A DNA stretch of 47,049 bases from Actinomycetes bacterium (GTDB taxonomy: Bacteria > Actinomycetota > Acidimicrobiia > Acidimicrobiales > JABEUL01), in NCBI GenBank assembly GCA_021777355.1, contig JAJYDO010000012.1, positions 1 through 47,049 of the forward strand. The letters run 5' to 3'. The translations under genes were made by a program, and so were the position numbers. The notes under the pieces were generated by a model. It made no database searches. It was not told the DNA's origin and saw only the letters and a list, made by a program, of their open reading frames with translations. Positions 16,843-25,407 of the stretch are shown one piece after another. The first letter of the stretch is position 1. Each line of letters begins with the position of its first letter.

Positions 16843-17601
16843 TTAGGCGCCCAGAGTCTCAAGGGCTTCGAGGACGCTTTTTTGAGTCGGACTTTCAATG
16901 CTGTGGATGATTTGGCCGTCGGCTAAGAGCACTGCCTTATCGGCAAAACTTGCAGCATTTGGATCATGAGTAACCATTACAATTGTTTGACCGTGTTCAT
17001 GCACGCTTGAGCGCAAGAATCCCAGCAGCAATGCACCGGCTTTTGAATCCAAATTTCCCGTTGGCTCATCTGCGAAAACAACAGTAGGTTTTGAAAGCAA
17101 TGCACGAGCTGCGGCTACTCTCTGCTGCTGCCCTCCCGAGAGCTCACTTGGCCTGTGTTTAAGCCGATCTCCAATGCCCAATAAGTCGATCAAGGTGTTA
17201 AACCACTTTTCATCCACACTTGAACCGGCAAGATCGGAGGGAAGCCGAATATTTTGTTCGGCAGTTAGAGTGGGAAGAAGATTAAACGACTGGAACATAA
17301 AACCAATTGAATTTCTTCTGAGCCGCGTAAGCTGTCTATCCGATAGGCCATTTAGATTGGTCGACCCAATTATTACATTTCCGGATGTCAAATCGTCAAG
17401 ACCAGCCATGCAGTGTAAAAGGGTAGATTTTCCTGAACCCGAAGGCCCCATCACGGCAAGAAATTGGCCAAGCGGAACTTCCAATGAAACGCCGTTAAGA
17501 GCCGTGACTGCACTTTCTGAACCAATTTTCCCGTAAATCTTAACTGCATTGTAAGTCGCAACTGCATTGTCATTTTGGATCTTGGGTTGGGATGCAGTCA
17601 T
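16843..17601 (-). CDS. ABC transporter ATP-binding protein (LolD/MacB-type)
   Basis: 252 residues from ATG at 17599-17601, chosen because GGAG lies 5 nt upstream; a longer frame to 17643 adds 14 residues with no ribosome site. Walker A is GPSGSGKS, the Q-loop is FMFQSFNLLPTLTAEQN, the signature is LSGGQQQRVAAARAL, Walker B is VVFADEPTGNLDS and the H-loop is VMVTHD. The set is complete and typical of ATPases that power FtsX/MacB-like permeases. It abuts the permease gene with no gap. Its promoter, about 100 bp upstream, carries the same operator as padR, so the exporter is likely induced when PadR releases DNA. Confidence 0.95.
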   Translation of the reverse strand: MTASQPKIQNDNAVATYNAVKIYGKIGSESAVTALNGVSLEVPLGQFLAVMGPSGSGKSTLLHCMAGLDDLTSGNVIIGSTNLNGLSDRQLTRLRRNSIGFMFQSFNLLPTLTAEQNIRLPSDLAGSSVDEKWFNTLIDLLGIGDRLKHRPSELSGGQQQRVAAARALLSKPTVVFADEPTGNLDSKAGALLLGFLRSSVHEHGQTIVMVTHDPNAASFADKAVLLADGQIIHSIESPTQKSVLEALETLGA

Positions 17602-17701
17602 AACTACTCCTTGAAATAGTAGGTCTATCAGGTTTCTAGTCAACTTAGTCCACAGAGTTACCTAAATATTGGCGCATCCTTAGAAAAGTCTCAATTACTC
17701 T

Positions 17702-17730
17702 AGACTACTACGTGTTACGTAGTAAGTCAA
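17702..17730 (-). promoter_or_regulatory. ABC exporter promoter with second PadR-type operator
   Basis: Minus strand: -35 TTGACT (17725-17730), 17-bp spacer, -10-like TAGTCT (17702-17707). The operator TACTACGTGTTACGTAGTA (17706-17724) has arms identical to the padR site at 12463-12481; only the 3-bp centre differs (GTT versus AAA). The layout relative to -35/-10 is the same as at padR. The 5' leader to the ATPase start would be roughly 95 nt. Confidence 0.82.
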
Positions 17731-17811
17731 ATTAAGCCCTTTTGCCGGAAACTAGTCGAAAGTGCAGGTCCCTGCCACCCCTAGACATAGCTAATACGGT
17801 TCGCTAATCTA

Positions 17812-18816
17812 ATGAGTATGGCTCGTGCTTTACATAGTCGAACCAGACACAAAAGACATATTTTATTAAGGCCGACTCCTTACGAACTTTCGCGCCTCAC
17901 ACCAAAAGATATTCGAACAAGGCGAATGATCTTTGCGAGTTTAATACTTATTCTTTTAGCTTCACTAATAGCAGGCCTTATTTACCTGGGAAGTAGCGGA
18001 CAAAGCTCGTCGCCAGTGGGACAAAATCTAGTTACTACAACCATTGGTCATAAATCAACGACAACCGCTCCGGGAATTTCCATATCTTCCACTCCTTCTT
18101 CAACAACAGATTCTCAAGGCGGCATTGCTCTTAGCACGCTTCCGCAATCCAGTTCCACCATCGCAGCTCCTCAGGCCCCGTCGACTACTTTGGAGCCGGT
18201 TTATTCTCCGCCCACTACCGTGCCGAATGTAACAACTACTACTCAATCGATCCCGCCTTCTTCGACCACCACGACACAACCTAATATTTCACAGCTCGAT
18301 CAATCCATAGCTAATCTTGCATCAAGCTTCGATCAGTATCATTCGGCATTTGTTGAGGCAGACCCCGGTTCTGGATGCAATCCATTCTCGGCCTATTTCC
18401 ACAGGGGAGATCCATCGGTGCCATGCCCGTATGGATGGGAGGCTAACTACTGGTGTGCGGACTTTGCCGAGTGGGTATGGGTAAATTCAGGTATCAGCGA
18501 TGTTTCAGGAATTACAGATCAAGCAATTTCATTCATTTATTGGGGTCAGAACCACCCCGGTTCACTTCACCTGGGTGCCACAAATGATCCCCAAGTGGGT
18601 GATGCAGTAGTTTGGGGAAACTATTCCAGTGGGTATGGATCTCATGTCGGTTTGGTAGTTGGAGTGCAAAATGGACAGATAGAAGTGGTTTCGGGAAATG
18701 CCGGTCCTGCTATCTATAATGGCGCAGTGGCAAGTGTGTGGAACTCCGGCTACATCGATCCGTCGAGTTCAACAGCAGACGGATATCCGATAATTGGCTA
18801 TGTAACACCCTCTTGA
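17812..18816 (+). CDS. Membrane-anchored CHAP-domain cell-wall hydrolase
   Basis: 334 residues: a basic cytosolic N-terminus, one membrane helix near residues 43-62 (MIFASLILILLASLIAGLIYL), a long Thr/Ser/Pro-rich linker (about 65-155) and a C-terminal CHAP domain. The CHAP catalytic Cys is in YWCADFAEWVW near residue 215, and the His is in the GSHVGLVVG stretch near residue 278, preceded by VGDAVVWG. CHAP enzymes are amidases or endopeptidases that cut peptidoglycan; the linker would span the wall. An in-frame ATG two codons later (17818) is an alternative start. It may act in cell separation or wall turnover. No partner gene is adjacent. Confidence 0.85.
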   Translation: MSMARALHSRTRHKRHILLRPTPYELSRLTPKDIRTRRMIFASLILILLASLIAGLIYLGSSGQSSSPVGQNLVTTTIGHKSTTTAPGISISSTPSSTTDSQGGIALSTLPQSSSTIAAPQAPSTTLEPVYSPPTTVPNVTTTTQSIPPSSTTTTQPNISQLDQSIANLASSFDQYHSAFVEADPGSGCNPFSAYFHRGDPSVPCPYGWEANYWCADFAEWVWVNSGISDVSGITDQAISFIYWGQNHPGSLHLGATNDPQVGDAVVWGNYSSGYGSHVGLVVGVQNGQIEVVSGNAGPAIYNGAVASVWNSGYIDPSSSTADGYPIIGYVTPS

Positions 18817-18887
18817 TTCACATCGCAGAAAAATTATGTGGCAAGCCAATAGAATTTAGAAGCGGCTTGGAATCCTTGGCGGCGCAT

Positions 18888-19394
18888 TTAATAGGCCGAA
18901 ACAACCTTATTTGATCTAGCCAAAGCATTGATCCATTCAATTTTCTTTTTCTGGCCTATTTTGAGGAAGTACTTCGAACTTCCAATGGTAATCGGTCGAT
19001 GTGGATCAAGGGATATAAAAGTATTTCGCGGAACTTCGTCGGTTATTGCAAGAGTTCTAGATATCTCTACAGCATTCCATGCCACGAAAATGCGTTTATT
19101 TGTGGCAACCATTACCGGTTTTTGGCTGCCCAATTTGACTCCCTTGAAAGAAGGATCAGTGGCTAAATCCACCAAGCCGTCTCCACCTGGAATTAATGTG
19201 GAGATTGCTAGACTCGCCCCTATGCCGATTGCCTTTCCAACCGTCCTCTTGGCAGCGTCACCTCTGTTTGTCAGTGCAATTGCACCTTGTAAATACTCAT
19301 CGGGAGCGAGAACTCGGAATACCTTGTCGTCAACCTTGCGATCAAACTTGTCTAGATGGGATTGGATTACAAGTGGAGCTTTCAAATGACGCAA
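18888..19394 (-). CDS. Hypothetical protein, possibly PH-like
   Basis: 168 residues, no signal peptide; the centre has a mildly hydrophobic Gly-rich segment (AKRTVGKAIGIGASLAISTLIPGG). The second half (KPVMVATNKRIFVAWNAVEISRTLAITDEVPRNTFISLD) has the look of small beta-barrel PH-like bacterial domains, where an ATNKR-type turn is common. I do not recognise a named family. The start is TTG at 19394, just after AAAGG; a TTG three codons later (19385) gives better spacing. It follows tetR by 38 bp in the same direction and may be read through from its promoter. Function unknown. Confidence 0.6.
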   Translation of the reverse strand: MRHLKAPLVIQSHLDKFDRKVDDKVFRVLAPDEYLQGAIALTNRGDAAKRTVGKAIGIGASLAISTLIPGGDGLVDLATDPSFKGVKLGSQKPVMVATNKRIFVAWNAVEISRTLAITDEVPRNTFISLDPHRPITIGSSKYFLKIGQKKKIEWINALARSNKVVSAY

Positions 19395-19432
19395 ACCTTT
19401 GGAATTAGATCAATATAAAATAATAAATCAAA

Positions 19433-20098
19433 TCACGGTCTAATGTTTAGGAATTCAGAAAGCGATGTCAATCCAGGAACAAGGAGGGCCACCATCCACT
19501 CCGACATGACTTCACACGAAAGTTCCGGGTGTTCCCACCACCAAACGGCGATTGCTTCAAAGGCCCCGTTAACCGCATGTGCCGTGCCCTCTAAAAACTT
19601 ATATTCGACTTGAGTGCCGATGTCTTTGGTGGCTTTTTCCAATAGACCAGCTACAAGGTCAAACTGCTGCTTGCGGACGGATTCTGCTTCTGTTGAGAAA
19701 GAGGATGCTACGTCGCCGACAAATAGGGCGTTCCACGATTGTCGGTGTTCATCGATGAATTTGAAAAATGCCAATGAACCTGCACGCAATTGGGAAATTG
19801 GCTCGCTTTGATGGGAGACTGCCTCGGCAATTTGTACTTTCAGTTCCCCTGAGGCCCTTGCTATGCAGGTTTTGAAAAGCTCTTCTTTAGAGCCCACCAA
19901 GTCATAGATAACTGGCTTTGAAACACCAGCTCGAAGAGCCAATTCATCCATTGAAGCGGCTGTAAATCCCTTTTCTGCAAAAAGTTCTTCCGCTAGGGCT
20001 AAAACCTGTTTCTCTCTAATGTGTCTTGGCACCCGCCCGTGAGGGTAGGCTTCGACTTCGGCTGTGGCTTTTTGGACTGCAGAATGAGTTGTGCTCAT
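19433..20098 (-). CDS. TetR-family transcriptional regulator
   Basis: 221 residues. The N-terminal HTH (residues about 25-70: KQVLALAEELFAEKGFTAASMDELALRAGVSKPVIYDLVGSKEELF) is a classic TetR domain; the C-terminal all-helical part binds a ligand and dimerises. It diverges from the monooxygenase-SDR genes. The ATG is 6 nt after a -10 box with no ribosome site, so a leaderless mRNA is likely. An inverted repeat over its promoter (20104-20126) is the probable autoregulatory operator, and it also lies upstream of the monooxygenase gene. The ligand is plausibly a ketone or lipid-type substrate of the divergent enzymes; this is inference. Confidence 0.92.
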   Translation of the reverse strand: MSTTHSAVQKATAEVEAYPHGRVPRHIREKQVLALAEELFAEKGFTAASMDELALRAGVSKPVIYDLVGSKEELFKTCIARASGELKVQIAEAVSHQSEPISQLRAGSLAFFKFIDEHRQSWNALFVGDVASSFSTEAESVRKQQFDLVAGLLEKATKDIGTQVEYKFLEGTAHAVNGAFEAIAVWWWEHPELSCEVMSEWMVALLVPGLTSLSEFLNIRP

Positions 20099-20103
20099 GA
20101 TCT

Positions 20104-20133
20104 ACTTATAGTAAGCTACTTTGAGTAAGTCAA
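20104..20133 (-). promoter_or_regulatory. tetR promoter overlapping a TetR-type operator
   Basis: Minus strand: -35 TTGACT (20128-20133), 17-bp spacer, -10 TATAAG (20105-20110), then 6 nt to ATG (20098). The inverted repeat ACTTATAGTA-AGC-TACTTTGAGT (20104-20126; 8 of 10 positions match) covers the -10 and most of the spacer. It lies about 55-78 bp upstream of the monooxygenase start, so it could also control that gene. Confidence 0.75.
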
Positions 20134-20181
20134 GTTTATCCCGAATAAACCTTGGGAATATTTATAATATCAGGAGGTCAG

Positions 20182-21693
20182 ATGGCTGTATCAGAAAAAA
20201 TGGTAGCCATTGAAGGAAGCGTAAGTTCCAAGAAGCGAGATTTTGACGTTTTGATTTTAGGAACAGGATTCAGCGGTTTGGGAATGGCCATTCGTCTTAG
20301 GCAAAAAGGATACCGCGACTTTGCAGTTATCGAGCGAGCCCAAGATGTCGGGGGAACTTGGTATGCAAACCACTATCCCGGTTGCGCCTGTGATGTTCCT
20401 TCGCATGTTTATTCATTTTCATTTGCACCAAATCCGAATTGGACTCGCATGTTTTCGCCTCAAAACGAAATCCAGACTTATCTAAGACGGTGTGCTGAAA
20501 ACTTTTCAATTATGCCGCACATACATTTTGGCACCGAGGTATTAGAAACAAACTGGGACGAAGCGAAAAAGAGGTGGATCACCAAAACTTCAAATGGCAT
20601 TTACTCTTCCAGAATTCTTGTAGCAGGAACCGGTGCATTAAGTGAGGCCAAGCTGCCTGACTTTCCCGGAATTGAAGACTTTAGAGGTGAAATGTTTCAC
20701 TCAGCGAATTGGAATCATGAAGTTGATCTTGAAGGGAAAAGAATTGCCGTAATCGGGACAGGGGCCTCTACAATCCAATTTGTTCCTGAGATTCAGCCAA
20801 AAGCTGCACACTTGGATGTCTACATGAGAACTGCTCCGTGGATAATGCCGCACCCCGATCGACCGGTTACCAATATGGAAAGATCAATTTACAAGTTTTT
20901 TCCAGCCGCCCAGTTAACTATGAGAGCCGCAATATTCTGGGCCAGAGAAACTTTTGTTTTGGCATTTACTTCTCAGAGAAAAATAATGAAGATTGGCGAA
21001 TTCGTCGCAAGGAAGCACCTGGCCAAGCAGGTTCCCGATCCGGAACTTAGAAGAAAACTAACTCCGAATTTTGAAATGGGCTGCAAGCGAGTCTTGCTCT
21101 CGAATAAGTTTTACCCGACTCTCGGAAAGGAAAATGTTGATTTAGTTATTGACCCAATAGCAAAAGTCGGTAAAGACTCAATAATTTCCTACGACGGCAC
21201 AAAAAGAGAAGCTGACGTTATCATTTTTGGCACGGGGTTCCAAGTAGCAGAGATGCCTTTTTCCGAGAGGGTTAGGGGCAAAGAAGGAAAATTTCTCTCC
21301 GAACAATGGAAGGGAAGCCCGAGAGCTCACATGGGAACAACGGTTCCGGGATTTCCAAATTTCTTTGTCTTAATGGGGCCAAATACGGGGCTTGGCCACA
21401 ACTCAATGGTTTATATGATTGAATCTCAAATTGCATATGTTATGGATGCGATTAAATTAATGGAGAGAAATGACTCGGTGGCAATTGAACCCAAGCAAGA
21501 AGCGCTGGATCAATTTGTTGGAGATTTGGATAAAAAGATGGAAGGCACCGTCTGGACTAGCGGGTGCGCAAGCTGGTATTTAGATTCCCAGGGCAGAAAC
21601 CCGACTCTCTGGCCCGGTTTTAGCTGGGAGTTTCGCAAAGCTACTAAGAAATTGAAAGAGTCTGAGTACTCCTTTTTAAAGGCAGCTCTTTGA
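20182..21693 (+). CDS. Flavin-containing monooxygenase (Baeyer-Villiger type)
   Basis: 503 residues. FAD-binding GTGFSG is near residue 28, the NADPH site GTGAST near residue 195, and between them is FRGEMFHSANWN, which fits the Baeyer-Villiger fingerprint FxGxxxHxxxW except that Asn replaces the final Pro/Asp. DVGGTWYANHYPGCACDVPSH is the usual flavin-side motif. The enzyme would use NADPH and O2 to turn a ketone into an ester, or oxidise another nucleophile. The ATG at 20182 has AGGAGG 4 nt before it; an upstream in-frame ATG at 20152 has none. It is followed 47 bp later by an SDR gene, a pairing seen in ketone/lipid oxidation clusters. Confidence 0.92.
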   Translation: MAVSEKMVAIEGSVSSKKRDFDVLILGTGFSGLGMAIRLRQKGYRDFAVIERAQDVGGTWYANHYPGCACDVPSHVYSFSFAPNPNWTRMFSPQNEIQTYLRRCAENFSIMPHIHFGTEVLETNWDEAKKRWITKTSNGIYSSRILVAGTGALSEAKLPDFPGIEDFRGEMFHSANWNHEVDLEGKRIAVIGTGASTIQFVPEIQPKAAHLDVYMRTAPWIMPHPDRPVTNMERSIYKFFPAAQLTMRAAIFWARETFVLAFTSQRKIMKIGEFVARKHLAKQVPDPELRRKLTPNFEMGCKRVLLSNKFYPTLGKENVDLVIDPIAKVGKDSIISYDGTKREADVIIFGTGFQVAEMPFSERVRGKEGKFLSEQWKGSPRAHMGTTVPGFPNFFVLMGPNTGLGHNSMVYMIESQIAYVMDAIKLMERNDSVAIEPKQEALDQFVGDLDKKMEGTVWTSGCASWYLDSQGRNPTLWPGFSWEFRKATKKLKESEYSFLKAAL

Positions 21694-21740
21694 TCGAGTA
21701 ATTTTTAACCAGAAACAAATCCTGCCAAAAGGAGTAGAAA

Positions 21741-22538
21741 ATGGAATTAAGTGGATCCTCTGTATTGATTACCGGTGCTTCCGGAGGCTTAGGACAAGCA
21801 ATTGCCCGCTCTGTTGCCAAAAAGGGAGCAAAGGTAATTTTGAGTGCCAGGCGTGTAGAAATCTTGGAACAGCTTGCCCACGAGCTAGGTGGAGAAGTGC
21901 TGCAGGCTGATTTGGAAGATCCTAAAGCTCCTTTAAAAATGGCGGAAGCAGCAGGCGACGTTGATGTAGTGGTGGCAAATGCAGGCTTGCCTGCCAGCGA
22001 CCCCTTTGAGTTTTACAGCGAAGAAGATATTGAAAGAATTATGCGCGTTAATTTGTTGGCGCCGACTCAGATGGCTCGAGTCTTCTTGCCCAAAATGGTT
22101 GAGAAGGGCAAAGGTCATTTTGTTTTCGTATCTTCACTTTCCGGCAAGGCTGCTACCCCCGGATCCAGTCTTTACAGTGCAACTAAGTTTGGCCTGAGAG
22201 GGTTATCACATGGAATTCGCGCAGATATTGCCTCTTCCGGAGTTGGAGTTTCCGTAGTTTGCCCAGGATTTATAAGAGACGCTGGAATGTTTGCCGATGC
22301 GAAGATAGAACTTCCAAAGGGAGTTGGAACTAAAACGCCACAAGATGTCGGCAAAGCCGTAGTTCGGGTAATTGAGCATAATATCGCCGAAATCGATGTA
22401 GCTCCAATTACCCTTTCTATTGGGTCCATGATCGCAAGTATTGCTCCGGAGTTCGCCAGAAAGATAAACAAACTCATCGGAGCAGATGAAATGGCAAGAA
22501 ACCTGTCGGAAGGGCAAGCAAAGGCCAGATCAAAATAA
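21741..22538 (+). CDS. Short-chain dehydrogenase/reductase
   Basis: 265 residues. TGASGGLG near residue 11 binds the nucleotide, VVANAG near residue 76 is the structural NAG motif, Ser of SSLSG and YSATK (near 145-149) form the catalytic triad with Lys. It is a classical SDR; ARR after the second strand suggests NADP preference. AAGGAG lies 5 nt upstream of ATG. It probably makes the ketone substrate for the adjacent monooxygenase from an alcohol, or reduces an aldehyde product. This is inferred from the pairing, as in the mycobacterial mymA locus, which also couples an FMO and an SDR. Confidence 0.93.
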   Translation: MELSGSSVLITGASGGLGQAIARSVAKKGAKVILSARRVEILEQLAHELGGEVLQADLEDPKAPLKMAEAAGDVDVVVANAGLPASDPFEFYSEEDIERIMRVNLLAPTQMARVFLPKMVEKGKGHFVFVSSLSGKAATPGSSLYSATKFGLRGLSHGIRADIASSGVGVSVVCPGFIRDAGMFADAKIELPKGVGTKTPQDVGKAVVRVIEHNIAEIDVAPITLSIGSMIASIAPEFARKINKLIGADEMARNLSEGQAKARSK

Positions 22539-22553
22539 AGGTATTACATTAAT

Positions 22554-22583
22554 TAAACATATGTAGTATTTATGTACTATAAT
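22554..22583 (+). promoter_or_regulatory. Promoter of the acyl-CoA dehydrogenase gene
   Basis: A perfect -10 TATAAT lies at 22578-22583, with a weak -35 TAAACA (22554-22559) 18 bp upstream. ATG at 22590 follows after 6 nt, so transcription would begin at or next to the start codon. Confidence 0.65.
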
Positions 22584-22589
22584 GATGTT

Positions 22590-24413
22590 ATGGTAACTAC
22601 ATCACATCCGGTAACAGATTCATCTTTCATGCTCGGCGACTATGTTGAGCTTGAGAGGGGCATTGGGAACGATTTTTACGCCCTTGACCCTAATTTAAGA
22701 CAGATTTTGGATAGGTTTCTAACAGACGAGGAACGTGAGATTGCCGAGAGGTTGGCTTCCGAGTACGGGCCGTTGATTGGAGAGAAGATTGCGCCCCGGG
22801 CAGAGATTACAGACAAGAATGGCCCTAGGTTAAAGAGCTTTGATGAATGGGGCTATCCGGTAAATGAGGTTATTCACTCAAGTTCATGGATCGAAAATAA
22901 GGCAGATTTAGTCAGGCACGGACTTTGCGGGCTTGAAGGGTACGTGGGAAAGCCGGTTTCGGGAGTGGCACTTGCAAGTGTTTATTATTTAGTCTGCCAA
23001 GCAGAAACTGCAGTGATGTGCGGCCTTGGGATGACTGCAGGGGCTGCAGACATAGTAGAGCGCTACGCTCCAATCGAGGTTCGTGACCAGATTGTGTCAC
23101 GATTGAGATCCTGTGATCCCGACGAGTCTTGGGAGGGAGGAATGTTTCTCACCGAGAGGCAAGGCGGTTCAGATGTCGGGGCAAATACTACAAGGGCAGT
23201 TTCAGATGGCTCAGAGTGGCGAATCTATGGAGACAAGCATTTTTGCTCCAACGTTGATGCCGATATCTTTGTCGTTCTCGCCAGAACCGACGATGCTCCA
23301 AAGGGTTCAAAAGGTCTCGCCACTTTTTTGATCCCCAGGCATCTCCCAAACGGAGACAACAATGGCTTTTCGATTAAAAGACTTAAGCCAAAGTTAGGAA
23401 CGGTTGGAGTCCCAACCGGCGAAGTTCACTTGGAAGGATCCCTTGCCTGGCTTGCCAGTTCGCTTCCGGTTGACAAAAAAGTCGAAGACATGTCCCCTGA
23501 ACAGCTCGCCAGAGACGGAAAAGGCCTTAACAGAATGATGGAGATGGTTAATGGAAGCCGTTTTGGAGTAGCTCTCATGGGCTTAGGCATCCATAGGAGA
23601 TCATTTTTGGAGGCTTGTATTTATGCAGCCAAAAGGAGTCAGTTTGGCAACCGAATTGATTCCTATCCCCTCGTTCGAGAGACCTTAGTTGATATTGCAA
23701 TGGAGTTAGAGGCCGGAATGGCTCTTACGTTTGAATGCGCGAGTGCAGGCAGGGGAGTTTTATCCAACGATGACATGGCAAAATTCCGGAGAATACTTGT
23801 GCCTTTGGCAAAAATGCGAGCTACAAGAGAGGGACTTAATGCCGCTTCCAAAGCCCTAGAAATTTTTGGCGGCAATGGCTATATGGAAGATTGGCCAATG
23901 GCTAGACAATTTAGAGATGCCCAGTGTCACCCGATATGGGAAGGAACCGAAAATATAATCTGCATTGATGTGAGACGTGCAATGAGATCCATTGCCGCAC
24001 ACGAGGCGCTATTTGCACGAATAGAGTCCTCGCTCACTGACTTGCCCGAAAACAAGCTGATTCAAAAGACCAGCGAGTTGATTGGCAAGTCCCTTGAACT
24101 AGCCAAAGAAGTAGTCCACGTCTCGCTGCATACTAAAGAAGACGAAGCATTGCTTCACGTCAGAAGAGTTGCAAATTTACTCGCTGATGTTACCTCGGCC
24201 ACACTTTTGTTAGATGAGGCCGCGTGGGGGCTGAATAATGGAAATGCTAGAAAAGCGGTTTTGGCATATCGTTATGCAAAGACTCATCTGGCAGCTAATC
24301 CAATTGATGAGATCTTCTCCAATGATAGGACTGTGCTAGATCTTTTTGAACCATTGATCCGATACGGGTCGATTGAAGAGAACCAAGCACTTTTGGCAGT
24401 TGGCATAGATTAG
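22590..24413 (+). CDS. Acyl-CoA dehydrogenase, AidB-like subfamily
   Basis: 607 residues from ATG at 22590; a frame opening at 22572 would overlap the -10 box. FAD/substrate motif TERQGGSDVGANTT is near residue 188, the C-domain has QFGNRIDSYPLVRETL, and IWEGTENIICIDVRRAM near residue 449 carries the Glu position (W-E-G-T) used as catalytic base in many family members. Its length and motifs match the AidB-like subgroup, larger than classical acyl-CoA dehydrogenases (about 390). It would oxidise an acyl-CoA or act in alkylation response; the substrate is unknown. It follows the SDR gene by 51 bp but has its own promoter. It ends 8 bp before the convergent recO. Confidence 0.92.
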   Translation: MVTTSHPVTDSSFMLGDYVELERGIGNDFYALDPNLRQILDRFLTDEEREIAERLASEYGPLIGEKIAPRAEITDKNGPRLKSFDEWGYPVNEVIHSSSWIENKADLVRHGLCGLEGYVGKPVSGVALASVYYLVCQAETAVMCGLGMTAGAADIVERYAPIEVRDQIVSRLRSCDPDESWEGGMFLTERQGGSDVGANTTRAVSDGSEWRIYGDKHFCSNVDADIFVVLARTDDAPKGSKGLATFLIPRHLPNGDNNGFSIKRLKPKLGTVGVPTGEVHLEGSLAWLASSLPVDKKVEDMSPEQLARDGKGLNRMMEMVNGSRFGVALMGLGIHRRSFLEACIYAAKRSQFGNRIDSYPLVRETLVDIAMELEAGMALTFECASAGRGVLSNDDMAKFRRILVPLAKMRATREGLNAASKALEIFGGNGYMEDWPMARQFRDAQCHPIWEGTENIICIDVRRAMRSIAAHEALFARIESSLTDLPENKLIQKTSELIGKSLELAKEVVHVSLHTKEDEALLHVRRVANLLADVTSATLLLDEAAWGLNNGNARKAVLAYRYAKTHLAANPIDEIFSNDRTVLDLFEPLIRYGSIEENQALLAVGID

Positions 24414-24421
24414 TCCAAGAG

Positions 24422-25159
24422 TTAAGCATGCCCGGTGGCACGAAGGATTTTGGCGCTTTTTAATCTCCTGTCAAGGTGGATCTCAAGCGCCTCAGTAGCG
24501 AGAAGTTCCAGATCCTTTGCAAAAGGGTAGCCCTTGATGAGAAGAATAGATCCTAGACCGCCTCCAAGAATGGCGCGCATTGCCGTAGCAACTTCCTCTG
24601 GAACCGCACGTCCGCTTCTGCAGTTATTGCAGAGTAAACCACCTGCACTGTAATCAAATGCCACTAAACTTGCTTCTTCGTCTCCACATCTTGCGCATCT
24701 ATCCACAATCGGAGCCGCCCCTTCCTTGGAAAGAAGCTTCAGATAAAAAGAAGCCACTACCAATTCAGGATCATGATCTTTGTTGTCCAGCCACTTTAAT
24801 GCTCCAACTAGCATATCCATCAGTTCTTCAGATACTGCATCTTCTTGGACTACTTGGTCGATAGCATCCAGCAGTCCAAACGAGGAATTTATGCGGTCGA
24901 AATCGCCTCGAATTATGGGAAACGTGTCAATGGTTTCAACTTGAGAAAGTCGGTGCAACTCGCCGCGACCTTTGAATATTTGAATACTTACCCATGAACC
25001 GAGTTCAACCCTTCCACTTACTCGGGAGGTAGTTTTTCTGACGCCTTTAGCAACTGCTTTGATTCTTCCATGATCTGGAGTTATAAAAGTAATTATGCGG
25101 TCGTATTCGCCCAGCTTGACAGTTCTTAGAACTATTCCTGTTGTCCTAAAAGAACTCAT
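24422..25159 (-). CDS. recO: DNA repair protein RecO
   Basis: 245 residues. The N-terminal OB fold (FRTTGIVLRTVKLGEYDRIITFITPDHGRIKAVAKGVRK) and the four-cysteine zinc site (CARC near residue 154, CNNC near 179) are both intact. RecO anneals single strands and loads RecA onto SSB-coated gaps with RecR/RecF. It is last in a three-gene run uppS - small membrane protein - recO, the pairing with uppS being common in actinobacteria. ATG at 25159 has no strong ribosome site; 17 bp separate it from the upstream stop. Confidence 0.95.
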   Translation of the reverse strand: MSSFRTTGIVLRTVKLGEYDRIITFITPDHGRIKAVAKGVRKTTSRVSGRVELGSWVSIQIFKGRGELHRLSQVETIDTFPIIRGDFDRINSSFGLLDAIDQVVQEDAVSEELMDMLVGALKWLDNKDHDPELVVASFYLKLLSKEGAAPIVDRCARCGDEEASLVAFDYSAGGLLCNNCRSGRAVPEEVATAMRAILGGGLGSILLIKGYPFAKDLELLATEALEIHLDRRLKSAKILRATGHA

Positions 25160-25176
25160 ATGTAAAAGGCTCGTTC

Positions 25177-25407
25177 TTATTTAGCATCGAAAGTTGAACT
25201 CGATTCGCCTTGATTGTTAGGAAGTTCAAATCTTTCTTTAGAAGGATGTTGGGCTCCGGCAAATAGTGTACCTAGCGCAACCAGGGATACTAAAACAACA
25301 CCGGCTACAATGAGTTCTTTAATGGAGTTGATACCAGAAGCTATTATTGCGCCAACCAGAATCAGGCCAAGAAGTGCCAAAACAATACCGACTTTGATGC
25401 CAATCAT
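25177..25407 (-). CDS. Small membrane protein, two helices
   Basis: 76 residues: two membrane segments (VGIVLALLGLILVGAIIASG and ELIVAGVVLVSLVALGTLFAG) and a polar C-terminal tail of about 24 residues. The ATG overlaps the uppS stop by ATGA (25404-25407), which supports it being real and coupled. No family is recognised. Position between uppS and recO suggests it is simply part of this housekeeping transcript. Confidence 0.7.
   Translation of the reverse strand: MIGIKVGIVLALLGLILVGAIIASGINSIKELIVAGVVLVSLVALGTLFAGAQHPSKERFELPNNQGESSSTFDAK

Noticed and set aside
18040-18290. Possible tandem DNA repeat in the CHAP protein gene
   Set aside because: It is only codon-level low complexity from a Thr/Ser/Pro linker (many ACT/ACA/TCN codons) without a fixed repeat unit.
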